Of a stretch of DNA of 64,000 bases, positions 35,302-42,997 are shown in pieces (position 1 is the stretch's first letter; every line of letters begins with the position of its first letter). Under the pieces are notes generated by a model. It did no database searches, was not told where the DNA came from, and saw only the letters and a list, made by a program, of their open reading frames with translations. The DNA comes from Sphingobacterium corticibacterium (lineage in GTDB: Bacteria; Bacteroidota; Bacteroidia; Sphingobacteriales; Sphingobacteriaceae), in assembly GCF_004208525.1 (NCBI RefSeq), contig NZ_SGIT01000002.1, positions 558,001-622,000 of the forward strand. Reading direction: 5' to 3'. A program made the translations under genes and the position numbers.

Positions 35302-35850
35302 ATGAAACCCCTTTCTTTATTTCTTGTTTTTTTCATGGGTTTGCTCTATATGGGGAAGTCCCAAAGCCATATCGATATAGATTCCATCAATTTCGAACAG
35401 CAGCGAGAGCATGTCAACAATTTATTGGAACAGCGTAGTAAACGTTTTGGAGAGTTTGACCATAGTCTGCGGCAAAAGACGGGTGTATTTGGTATTTTCA
35501 AAAGAAAAAAAGATATGCAGAAGTCGATTGACATCCTTCGGGAAATCGTCTTAACAGATAACGACATCTTTTTGGAAACAAAGAAACTACTCGACATCAA
35601 GGAAAACGAAAGTGACCGAAAAGAAAACTTAGCTTCCGCATACGACGAGCAGATCTCCGGCTACATGCACACGATTACGAAGCTCCAAGCGGAAAACGAA
35701 AAACTGCGCAACCAAATCAACGATCTAGAAAGCAAACAACGAAATAGGCACCAAACCATCCTCCTGCTCGTCATTATCATTTTAGCGTTAAGCTTTACAT
35801 TATATCTGCGTATGAAGCCGCATAAGCCGAAAAATTTGACGCAAGAGTGA
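35302..35850 (+). CDS. Hypothetical coiled-coil protein with signal peptide and C-terminal membrane helix
   Basis: A 182-residue protein that I do not recognise. It starts with a cleavable-type signal (about residues 1-20, ending GKSQ), then a highly charged helical region, including a clear heptad stretch around residues 110-145 (ITKLQAENEKLRNQINDLESK). One transmembrane helix follows (about 150-170, TILLLVIIILALSF) and a basic tail. It would be a bitopic inner-membrane protein with a periplasmic coiled coil. It starts 1 bp after the SAM hydroxide adenosyltransferase stop, so expression is coupled to it, but no shared function is known. Confidence 0.75.
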   Translation: MKPLSLFLVFFMGLLYMGKSQSHIDIDSINFEQQREHVNNLLEQRSKRFGEFDHSLRQKTGVFGIFKRKKDMQKSIDILREIVLTDNDIFLETKKLLDIKENESDRKENLASAYDEQISGYMHTITKLQAENEKLRNQINDLESKQRNRHQTILLLVIIILALSFTLYLRMKPHKPKNLTQE

Positions 35851-35872
35851 TAAGGGCACATAAATAATACTG

Positions 35873-35880
35873 TATTTTTG
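35873..35880 (+). promoter_or_regulatory. -7 promoter box of the ABC exporter gene
   Basis: TATTTTTG fits TAnnTTTG and lies 24 bp before the ATG at 35905, in the gap after the coiled-coil gene. Confidence 0.45.
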
Positions 35881-35904
35881 CTCTCTAATAATTCGAGTTG
35901 AAGA

Positions 35905-37743
35905 ATGGCGAGATCGCGTTTGAATAGTGGCAATACACAGTCGGAAGACTTACCCAAACCCAGGCTTAGTAAAGAGTTACTCAAGAAAGCGTTAAAAATT
36001 TTCACCTATTTGAAACCATATAGAGGAAAATTTATATTGGGTATGCTTTTTCTTATCTTATCGAGCTTGACTATGCTGACTCTCCCGGCTCTGGTGGGGG
36101 CGATGATTGACGCAGCGCAAGGGCAACAAAGCTATCCTTGGTTGCCTGCCAGTATAATCAGCATCGGCGCAATTTCGATGGTATTACTCTTGTTTCTATC
36201 GATTGTATCTTTTGCCAGAATACGGCTATTTGTAGAAATAGCGGAGAAAGCCCTCGCCAATATCCGTAAGGATACGTATCATAAGCTCATCACACTACCG
36301 ATTGAATTTTTTGCCAATAGGCGGGTAGGAGAATTAAATAGCCGCCTTTCTACGGATTTGGCCCAGATTCAAGATACGTTAACAACGACATTGGCCGAAA
36401 TATTAAGACAGACAATTAGTCTGGCATTAGGCGTATGTCTCTTGGTATTCGTTTCTCCGAAGCTTGCATTAATGAATTTATCGATTCTGCCTATTATCAT
36501 CGTCATCGCCATTATTTTCGGACGCTTTATACGTAACTTATCTCGGCAAGCACAAGATCAACTAGCAGATTCCAACACCATTGTACAAGAAACCCTCTCC
36601 GGCATCAGTAACGTTAAAGCATTTGTTAACGAATACTACGAAGCAAATCGCTACGCCCATAAACTCGATGCTGTAGTCAAGCTGGCGGTCAAAGGAGCAA
36701 CATACCGTGGTATCTTTGCATCCTTTATTATTTTCTGTATTTTCGGTGCTGTCATCGTTGTGATCTGGTACGGCGCATCGCTGGTATCTGCCGGTGAAAT
36801 CTCCGTAGGCGACTTAACAACCTACATCTTATACTCCTTTTTTGTAGCCGGATCCATGGGTAGCTTTCCTGAATTATACGCCAATATACAACGTTCTATC
36901 GGTGCAAGCGAACGGGTTTTAGACATATTGGATGAAGAACCGGAACCGATAGCGATAGCGGAAAACAATAATGATATCGAGATGTCCATGCAGGGCGCAC
37001 TTACCTTTAATCACGTCGGATTCACCTATCCTTCTCGTCCGGACATCCCTATCCTAAAAGATATTTCGTTTCATGTAGAGGCCGGAAAAAAATTAGCGTT
37101 AGTTGGACCAAGTGGCACAGGAAAATCAACCATTGCCTCGCTTATTTTACAATTTTATATGCCTACGTCAGGGACCATTGCTTACGACGGTAAGGACAGT
37201 ACAGCATATTCCCTAACAGACATTCGTAATCAGGTAGCTATTGTCCCGCAAGATGTGCTATTATTCGGAGGCACTATCCGTGAAAACATTGGATATGGCC
37301 GTCTAGATGCCAACGCGGAAGACATCATAGAAGCCGCAAAACGGGCTAACGCACACGAATTTATTATGGCTTTCCCACAAGGTTATGACACGCTAGTAGG
37401 AGAACGAGGCGTAAAACTATCGGGCGGACAGCGTCAACGTATCGCTATCGCACGCGCACTACTGAAAGACCCTGCCATTCTTATTCTGGATGAAGCAACC
37501 TCCTCTTTAGACTCAGAATCCGAGAGATTGGTACAACTGGCTTTAGAAGAACTTATGCGCAACCGCACATCTGTCATCATTGCACATCGGTTAAGTACGA
37601 TTAAAGATGCTGATCAAATTGTAGTAATTGAAAACGGAGAAGTATCGGATATCGGAAATCATGTGGATCTAATGTCCAAAGGCAGCGGACTCTACCACCA
37701 CCTTTATTCCTTACAATCCATCCAACATGTCACACGGGATTAA
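35905..37743 (+). CDS. ABC exporter, fused membrane and ATPase domains (MsbA-like)
   Basis: A 612-residue half-transporter that would act as a dimer in the inner membrane. Six membrane helices span about residues 40-330; the ATPase follows (about 355-600). Walker A is GPSGTGKST (401-409), the signature LSGGQRQRIAIARAL starts at L505, and Walker B is ILILDEATSSLD. The sequence has the look of lipid or multidrug exporters (MsbA/BmrA); the substrate cannot be told. Genes on both sides are unrelated, and a -7 box upstream points to its own promoter. Confidence 0.92.
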   Translation: MARSRLNSGNTQSEDLPKPRLSKELLKKALKIFTYLKPYRGKFILGMLFLILSSLTMLTLPALVGAMIDAAQGQQSYPWLPASIISIGAISMVLLLFLSIVSFARIRLFVEIAEKALANIRKDTYHKLITLPIEFFANRRVGELNSRLSTDLAQIQDTLTTTLAEILRQTISLALGVCLLVFVSPKLALMNLSILPIIIVIAIIFGRFIRNLSRQAQDQLADSNTIVQETLSGISNVKAFVNEYYEANRYAHKLDAVVKLAVKGATYRGIFASFIIFCIFGAVIVVIWYGASLVSAGEISVGDLTTYILYSFFVAGSMGSFPELYANIQRSIGASERVLDILDEEPEPIAIAENNNDIEMSMQGALTFNHVGFTYPSRPDIPILKDISFHVEAGKKLALVGPSGTGKSTIASLILQFYMPTSGTIAYDGKDSTAYSLTDIRNQVAIVPQDVLLFGGTIRENIGYGRLDANAEDIIEAAKRANAHEFIMAFPQGYDTLVGERGVKLSGGQRQRIAIARALLKDPAILILDEATSSLDSESERLVQLALEELMRNRTSVIIAHRLSTIKDADQIVVIENGEVSDIGNHVDLMSKGSGLYHHLYSLQSIQHVTRD

Positions 37744-37857
37744 AAAATCCTTTTTGCCCATAAAAAACACCGACATGAAAACTTTTTCCAGATTTTTTTG
37801 TTAGATTTAAGAAAGGATGATTATTTTTTTTAGAAACGACAAAAACAACAGGATATT

Positions 37858-38232
37858 ATGGAAAATAAAAATGGATTCATTGCATTCGCGCTTCTTGGTT
37901 TAGCTGCTGGAGCAGCTGCTTATTACTTACTAGGTACAGATGATGGCAAACGCCAATTGGAACGTGCAAACGAGGGTGTCAAAGACCTGACAAAATCAAT
38001 TAAAGAGCTCTCTAAAAAAGAAGCAAAACGCGCTGCTAAAATAGCAAAGTCTACTAAAGCGGAATTGAACAACTTGAAAGCCAAAGCGAAAGATGCCGGT
38101 GTACGAGCAGTAGATGCCGCTGCCGAAAAGGCTCATAAATTAGCTGATAAAGCGTCACAAGCCGTGCATAGTGCAGAGGACAAAGCGGAAGAGATAGTTG
38201 CTAAAGCAAAATCAGAATTAGACAAAGCCTAG
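37858..38232 (+). CDS. YtxH-like small membrane-anchored stress protein
   Basis: A 124-residue protein: an N-terminal membrane helix (AFALLGLAAGAAAYYLLG, residues about 10-27) followed by DDGKR and then a long Lys/Ala/Glu-rich amphipathic helix with repeated KAK, KAE and AAEKA units. This is the pattern of YtxH/general-stress proteins, thought to act at the envelope under stress. It has its own 114-bp upstream gap. Codon use and composition are biased by the repeats, as usual for this group. Confidence 0.75.
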   Translation: MENKNGFIAFALLGLAAGAAAYYLLGTDDGKRQLERANEGVKDLTKSIKELSKKEAKRAAKIAKSTKAELNNLKAKAKDAGVRAVDAAAEKAHKLADKASQAVHSAEDKAEEIVAKAKSELDKA

Positions 38233-38276
38233 CGCTTATTTTGTGGAGTTGACGCGGTTTCGAAGACAAGTATTTG

Positions 38277-38284
38277 TATCTTTG
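38277..38284 (+). promoter_or_regulatory. -7 promoter box of ccmB
   Basis: TATCTTTG, a perfect TAnnTTTG, ends 8 nt before the ccmB ATG (38293). Transcription would start at or next to the start codon, giving a leaderless or near-leaderless mRNA. Confidence 0.55.
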
Positions 38285-38292
38285 CTGCGTAC

Positions 38293-38952
38293 ATGAATAC
38301 ACTCCAGCAAGTAAGGACTTTAGTTTATAAAGATATCGTTTTGGAATGGCGTTCAAAATACGCAATAAATGGTATCTTATTATATGTTGTATCTACAGTA
38401 TTTGTTTGCTATCAAGCATTCCAATCTGTAGATACACTTGTTTGGAACGCGCTGTTCTGGATTATTATGTTGTTTGCCAGTGTTAACGCCATCAGCCGCA
38501 GCTTCGTCCAAGAAAACCAAAGCAGACAGCTTTATTATTATACCTTGATTAGCCCCCGGGCGATTATATTATCAAAAATAATTTACAATACGCTGGTCAT
38601 GATACTCTTGTCAGTGATCGCATATATTGCCTATAGTATCACATTTAGTAACCCTGTCGGCGATCCCTTTTTGTATACAGTCTCCGTATTGTTGGGGAGC
38701 ATGAGCTTTGCTTCCGTTTTTACAATGGTATCTGGTATTAGTGCGAAAGCAGGCAACAATAGTACCCTTATGGCTATATTAAGCTTTCCGGTTATTATAC
38801 CGTTACTCATCGTCTTAATTACCTTATCCCAAAATGCCCTAACAGGGATTCCAAGAGATGAAAGTACCAATGAAATACTCGTCTTACTGGCAATTAATGT
38901 AATTACGATTACCATTTCTTTATTGTTATTTCCTTATCTTTGGCGTGATTAA
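38293..38952 (+). CDS. ccmB: Haem exporter membrane subunit CcmB
   Basis: A 219-residue inner-membrane protein with six hydrophobic segments, of normal CcmB length. The N-terminal VYKDIVLEWRSKYAINGI and the SRSFVQENQSRQLYYYTL segment are typical. With CcmA and CcmC it forms the ABC complex that releases haem from CcmE in cytochrome c maturation system I. ccmC follows 12 bp later. No ccmA gene lies beside it; the ABC exporter at 35905 is not CcmA-like. Confidence 0.92.
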   Translation: MNTLQQVRTLVYKDIVLEWRSKYAINGILLYVVSTVFVCYQAFQSVDTLVWNALFWIIMLFASVNAISRSFVQENQSRQLYYYTLISPRAIILSKIIYNTLVMILLSVIAYIAYSITFSNPVGDPFLYTVSVLLGSMSFASVFTMVSGISAKAGNNSTLMAILSFPVIIPLLIVLITLSQNALTGIPRDESTNEILVLLAINVITITISLLLFPYLWRD

Positions 38953-38964
38953 TTCTTTCGAATC

Positions 38965-39630
38965 ATGAGAAAATCTTGGTGGAAAATTTTGGGACTGGTG
39001 ATGGTGGCTGCTAGTATTGTGGTGGGCTTTCTGGGCCCGGTTCCCGCTTTGTTCCTTTTACACGAAACCATCCGTAATGTGTATTTCCATGTACCGATGT
39101 GGTTCGCTATGTTTGCCCTTTACCTTATTTCCGTTATTTATAGCATACGTTATCTGAACAGCGGACGTATCAACGACGATTTAATTGCCGTTGAGGCTGT
39201 CAATACCGGTATCGTTTTCTGTATCATAGGTTTGCTAACCGGCATGCAATGGGCTAATATTACTTGGGGAATGGCTTGGCCTAACGATGCTAAAACAAAT
39301 GGTTCAGCAATAGCGACGCTTATGTATCTAGCTTACCTCGTTCTACGAAATGCTTTAGAAGAAGAACAGAAAAGAGGTAAAATATCTGCCATCTACAATA
39401 TTTTTGCGTTTCCTATTATGATCGTATTGATGTACATTATGCCCAAAATGACAGACTCTTTACATCCTGGAAGCGGCGGCAATGGAACATTTGGCGATCT
39501 CGATATGGACAATCAAATGCGTCCCGTGTTCTACACAGCGATTATCGGCTGGATACTCATAGGTGTTTGGATATGTACTTTACGTTATCGTGTACGCCTA
39601 GTAGAAAACAAAAGAAACGTCATCGATTAA
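38965..39630 (+). CDS. ccmC: Cytochrome c biogenesis protein CcmC (haem-handling membrane protein)
   Basis: A 221-residue membrane protein of the CcmC/CcsA haem-handling family, with six helices. Likely haem-ligand histidines are in FHVPMWFAMF and in the second periplasmic loop (DSLHPGSGG). The tryptophan-rich haem motif reads WGMAWPNDAKTNG, a divergent version of the WGxWWxWD motif of proteobacterial CcmC. I recall this divergence as normal in Bacteroidota. It passes haem to CcmE. It sits between ccmB and ccmD. Confidence 0.92.
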   Translation: MRKSWWKILGLVMVAASIVVGFLGPVPALFLLHETIRNVYFHVPMWFAMFALYLISVIYSIRYLNSGRINDDLIAVEAVNTGIVFCIIGLLTGMQWANITWGMAWPNDAKTNGSAIATLMYLAYLVLRNALEEEQKRGKISAIYNIFAFPIMIVLMYIMPKMTDSLHPGSGGNGTFGDLDMDNQMRPVFYTAIIGWILIGVWICTLRYRVRLVENKRNVID

Positions 39631-39641
39631 TCTCATAGCCC

Positions 39642-39851
39642 ATGATCATCATGAAGAAGATAATTACAATTTTACTACTTTTTTTTCTAACCAGTAGTTA
39701 TACATTTGCCCAAAGTCAAATCGAAATGGCCACAGCGCTTCGTAGCTCTGGAAAGATATACGTCGTGGTACTTGTACTATTGACCATTTTTATCGTTTTG
39801 GGTATATTCTTATTTATGCTGGATAGACGTATTAAGAAGCTAGAGAAGTAG
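39642..39851 (+). CDS. CcmD-like small membrane protein
   Basis: A 69-residue protein with two hydrophobic stretches: an N-terminal one that may be a signal (ITILLLFFLTSSYTFAQ) and a C-terminal helix (VVVLVLLTIFIVLGIFLFML) followed by DRRIKKLEK. The second helix plus basic end is the CcmD pattern, which holds CcmE to the CcmABC complex. An internal ATG at 39651 gives a cleaner signal start (MKKIITILLL) and is equally possible. It is 11 bp after ccmC. Confidence 0.78.
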   Translation: MIIMKKIITILLLFFLTSSYTFAQSQIEMATALRSSGKIYVVVLVLLTIFIVLGIFLFMLDRRIKKLEK

Positions 39852-39857
39852 TCAAGC

Positions 39858-40841
39858 ATGATCATAAACCAACATCGAAAGTTTTCGCCGGTCAATATTG
39901 TATTCGTCTCGGCTATCGGTTTGGTTCTGTGCTTAGGCATTTTTCTCAGTCTGCCGGATCATATCACACCTATCCTATTTGAGCCTGCTATTAATAACCT
40001 CATCGGGATACGTATAGGCACCGGCCTTTCGCCAGGTGCAAATGTGATGATTACATTAATTCTTACACTGTTGCAGGGATTTTTCCTAAACCGGATTGTC
40101 AACAACTTCAATCTTTTAGGTAAACCTAATTTCACTCCGGCGTTGATGTATATGACGTTGGTAAGTTTGTTCACCCCATTTTTGGTACTTTCCCCTCCCC
40201 TTATCTGTAATTTTATTACGATATGGATGCTAGGCAAGCTGTTTAATATCTATAAGCAACACGATATAAAAGGATTAATGCTTGATTTAGGGATGATTGT
40301 GGCAATCGGGAGCCTGATTTATTTCCCCTTTATGGTGATGATGATATTGCTGTGGATAAGCCTATTGATTTTCCGCCCTTTTAATTGGAGAGAATGGATA
40401 ACGCCTCTATTAGGCTTTTCGACGATATATTTCCTTTTAGGTGTCATTTATTACTGGACAGGACGTTTACAGGATTTTTTCGCGATTTTCAGCCCTCTTG
40501 GTTATGCTTTCCCGACCGAGTTATCCCTTAATATGTATGATTATCTTGTGATCATTCCCGTAGCGATTACTTTACTGTTTTTTCTGGTGGTATTAAAAGA
40601 GCATTTCTTCAAGAGCGTTGTCCATCTGCGCAAATCTTTTCAGCTTTTGTTTTTTATGATATTGCTGACTTTGGGCTCCTTCTACCTTAATGATCATATT
40701 ACCATTAATCACTTCTTACTCTGCGCACCACCCATTGCTATTTATCTGGCATTTTATTTTACCAATTCCAAGTCGAAATGGATATACGAAACCCTTTATC
40801 TTGTTATCGTAGCAGCCATTATTTATTTCCAGTTTGTTTAA
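39858..40841 (+). CDS. Integral membrane protein, DUF6427 family
   Basis: A 327-residue polytopic protein with about nine or ten membrane helices. It starts MIINQHRKFSPVNIVF; the segment SLLIFRPFNWREWITPLLGF (residues about 168-187) and its surroundings match what I recall of DUF6427, a Bacteroidota-specific family without known function. It begins 6 bp after the ccmD-like gene, so it may be co-transcribed with the cytochrome c maturation genes. A ccmE gene, which might be expected here, is not present. Confidence 0.8.
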   Translation: MIINQHRKFSPVNIVFVSAIGLVLCLGIFLSLPDHITPILFEPAINNLIGIRIGTGLSPGANVMITLILTLLQGFFLNRIVNNFNLLGKPNFTPALMYMTLVSLFTPFLVLSPPLICNFITIWMLGKLFNIYKQHDIKGLMLDLGMIVAIGSLIYFPFMVMMILLWISLLIFRPFNWREWITPLLGFSTIYFLLGVIYYWTGRLQDFFAIFSPLGYAFPTELSLNMYDYLVIIPVAITLLFFLVVLKEHFFKSVVHLRKSFQLLFFMILLTLGSFYLNDHITINHFLLCAPPIAIYLAFYFTNSKSKWIYETLYLVIVAAIIYFQFV

Positions 40842-40944
40842 TATTAAAACGGCGGCATCTAAAAAAATAAGGATGTAAAACACTACGCATCAACCGATTA
40901 ACCTTTTTTAACAAATAGAACTAACGGAATAGTTAAAAAATAGA

Positions 40945-40952
40945 TAGTTTTG
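40945..40952 (+). promoter_or_regulatory. -7 promoter box of the FadL-like barrel gene
   Basis: TAGTTTTG fits TAnnTTTG and ends 15 nt before the ATG at 40968. It lies in a 126-bp gap after the DUF6427 gene. Confidence 0.5.
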
Positions 40953-40967
40953 TAGCAAATTTTGACC

Positions 40968-42290
40968 ATGCACAGACGTTCGATTGAAAGTTTCACCAAA
41001 ATAGCATTGCAGTTCTTGTTAGGATTAGGTTTATTTGGCATCCAGCAAGGATATGCACAACGATCCACCTCCCATTCTCCTTATTCACAATTTGGATTGG
41101 GGCAGATGCGGAACGACTTATTACCACAAACCCGTGCTATGGGTGGGATTTCTACCGGTGTGCGGTATCTCACAGGGCTGCCGACATTGAATATTGCCAA
41201 TCCTGCTTCTTATTCGGGACTAAATCGTACTGTCTTGGAAGCCGGTATGTACGGTAATTTTACGCAGCTGTCAAGAGATAATATGAGCGACAATACCGCT
41301 GATTTTGCCTTCGGACACCTTGCCATTGGTATCCCATTGCAAAAATACGGTGGCTTTTCCTTTGGATTACTTCCTTTTTCGGACGTGGGATATTCCTCAA
41401 GAAACGTAGAATCTATCGACGACTTGGTTTATGAAAAGCAGATATTCGGAGAGGGTGGGATCAACAAAGCTTATCTAGGTTACGGTGTATCGCCTATCAA
41501 AGGGTTAAGTATAGGTGCCAATGCCGGTTTTCTTTTTGGAAATCTTTATGATATTACGCAGGTCAAGTTTCTAAGCGATCTTTCTGCTTATCCGGCAGAA
41601 CTAAAGGAAACACGCAATATACGTGGTGTGACTGTTGATTATGGTATTCAGTACAGTAAATCTATAAACAGGAAATATAATCTAACATTGGGTTACACAG
41701 GAACATTAAACAACACCATCAACGCGAGACCAAGCAGGTTCATCACCATATCGGAAAATAATTTTGACGACGAATATATTGCACCGCCATTAGACACCAT
41801 CAGTACAGGAACTTTTCCTACCAGAAAAATCCAACTTCCTTTAAAACATAATGTCGGCTTCACATTATCAAAAGGGTACAACTGGCTGATAGGTGCTGAT
41901 TTTAAATATGCCGATTGGTCGAATTTTGAAGTACTGGAGGGTCAGAACAAATTGGAAAAAAGTTACGGTTTTGCGGTAGGGGGGCAAATCAAACCGGATC
42001 CAACTTCGGTACGTTATTGGAACCAGGTCGATTACCGATTGGGATTCCGTTATAACCAAACGCCCGTTGTATATAGAAACCAACGAATTAACGACATGGC
42101 TTTTAGCGTAGGGGTAGGCCTACCGCTACCGGAAACAAACTTCGGACGTACATTTTCTCAAATCAATATTTCAGCTGAGTTCGGACAACAAGGTTCACTC
42201 AACCACAATCTGGTACGGGAACGGTATATTAATATTAATTTTGGTTTCACGATTAACGACTCTTGGTTTATCCGCCGAAGTTTAGATTAA
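40968..42290 (+). CDS. Outer-membrane beta-barrel protein (OmpP1/FadL-like)
   Basis: A 440-residue outer-membrane protein. ATG 40968 is preferred over a TTG six bases earlier. A signal peptide ends near GYAQ. SPYSQFGLG, RAMGGISTG and LNIANPASYSGL at the N-terminus are the pattern of FadL/OmpP1-like Bacteroidota barrels; alternating strands and a C-terminal strand (YININFGFTIND) follow. It may take up hydrophobic compounds; the substrate is unknown. Downstream are lptC, 2 bp away, and a SurA/PpiD-like chaperone, so the cluster serves envelope assembly. Confidence 0.82.
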   Translation: MHRRSIESFTKIALQFLLGLGLFGIQQGYAQRSTSHSPYSQFGLGQMRNDLLPQTRAMGGISTGVRYLTGLPTLNIANPASYSGLNRTVLEAGMYGNFTQLSRDNMSDNTADFAFGHLAIGIPLQKYGGFSFGLLPFSDVGYSSRNVESIDDLVYEKQIFGEGGINKAYLGYGVSPIKGLSIGANAGFLFGNLYDITQVKFLSDLSAYPAELKETRNIRGVTVDYGIQYSKSINRKYNLTLGYTGTLNNTINARPSRFITISENNFDDEYIAPPLDTISTGTFPTRKIQLPLKHNVGFTLSKGYNWLIGADFKYADWSNFEVLEGQNKLEKSYGFAVGGQIKPDPTSVRYWNQVDYRLGFRYNQTPVVYRNQRINDMAFSVGVGLPLPETNFGRTFSQINISAEFGQQGSLNHNLVRERYININFGFTINDSWFIRRSLD

Positions 42291-42292
42291 CG

Positions 42293-42892
42293 ATGCGTTT
42301 TCTTCTGCTCCATACTAAAAAACTATCCGCTCCCCTATCTATATTATTAGGTGCAGTTTTATGTATGGCTTGTGAAAATGACCTTCGTGACGTCGAGAAA
42401 ATTGCGAATATACAGCAAGAAGAAAATGTAAATATCTCGAAAGATGTAACAGTAGTATATAGTGATTCTTCGAAAGTAAAAGCAGAATTGACTTCTCCTG
42501 AACTGCGGGAATACCCGGATAGTATCGCGATGTACGAATTTCAAAAAGGTGTATTGATTCGTTTCTTTGATGAAGAAGGTAAGGAGTCGCAGCGCATACG
42601 TTCGGATTATGCCGTCCAAAAAGTAAATGAGGAATTAATTGAATTCCGCAAAAACGTGGTGGTCAATATGGTAGACGGCTCAATAATAAAAACGGAAGAG
42701 CTTTTTCTCGACCAAAAAAAAAGCATCTATTATAATACTGTCCCTATAACCTTCGACTTCAAGGACGAACGAGGCAGCTTACAAGCCACCTCATTCATTT
42801 CCGACACGGATTTTAAAAAAATTGATGGACAGAATATGACTGGTTTTTATATTCCATCAAGCGGCCAACAACTTCCTTCGTTCGGTAATTAA
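42293..42892 (+). CDS. lptC: LPS export ABC transporter periplasmic protein LptC
   Basis: A 199-residue LptC. ATG 42293 is used because it lies 2 bp after the previous stop and leads into a signal with lipobox LCMAC; extra upstream codons in this frame belong to the barrel gene. The LptC/OstA-like beta-jellyroll has SPELREYPDSIAMYEFQKGVLIRFFDEEGKESQRIRS-type strands and ends with TSFISDTDFKKIDGQNMTG. It takes LPS from LptBFG and passes it to LptA. Bacteroidota often have the lipoprotein form, as here. Confidence 0.88.
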   Translation: MRFLLLHTKKLSAPLSILLGAVLCMACENDLRDVEKIANIQQEENVNISKDVTVVYSDSSKVKAELTSPELREYPDSIAMYEFQKGVLIRFFDEEGKESQRIRSDYAVQKVNEELIEFRKNVVVNMVDGSIIKTEELFLDQKKSIYYNTVPITFDFKDERGSLQATSFISDTDFKKIDGQNMTGFYIPSSGQQLPSFGN

Positions 42893-42997
42893 GATGTCTC
42901 AAACAATTTTTTACTTTTTTTTTCATAAAAGTTGTATCTTGCGCCTTGTTTTTAATAAAGGTCAATTAAGTAACTGAATAAACAGAGTATATAGACT

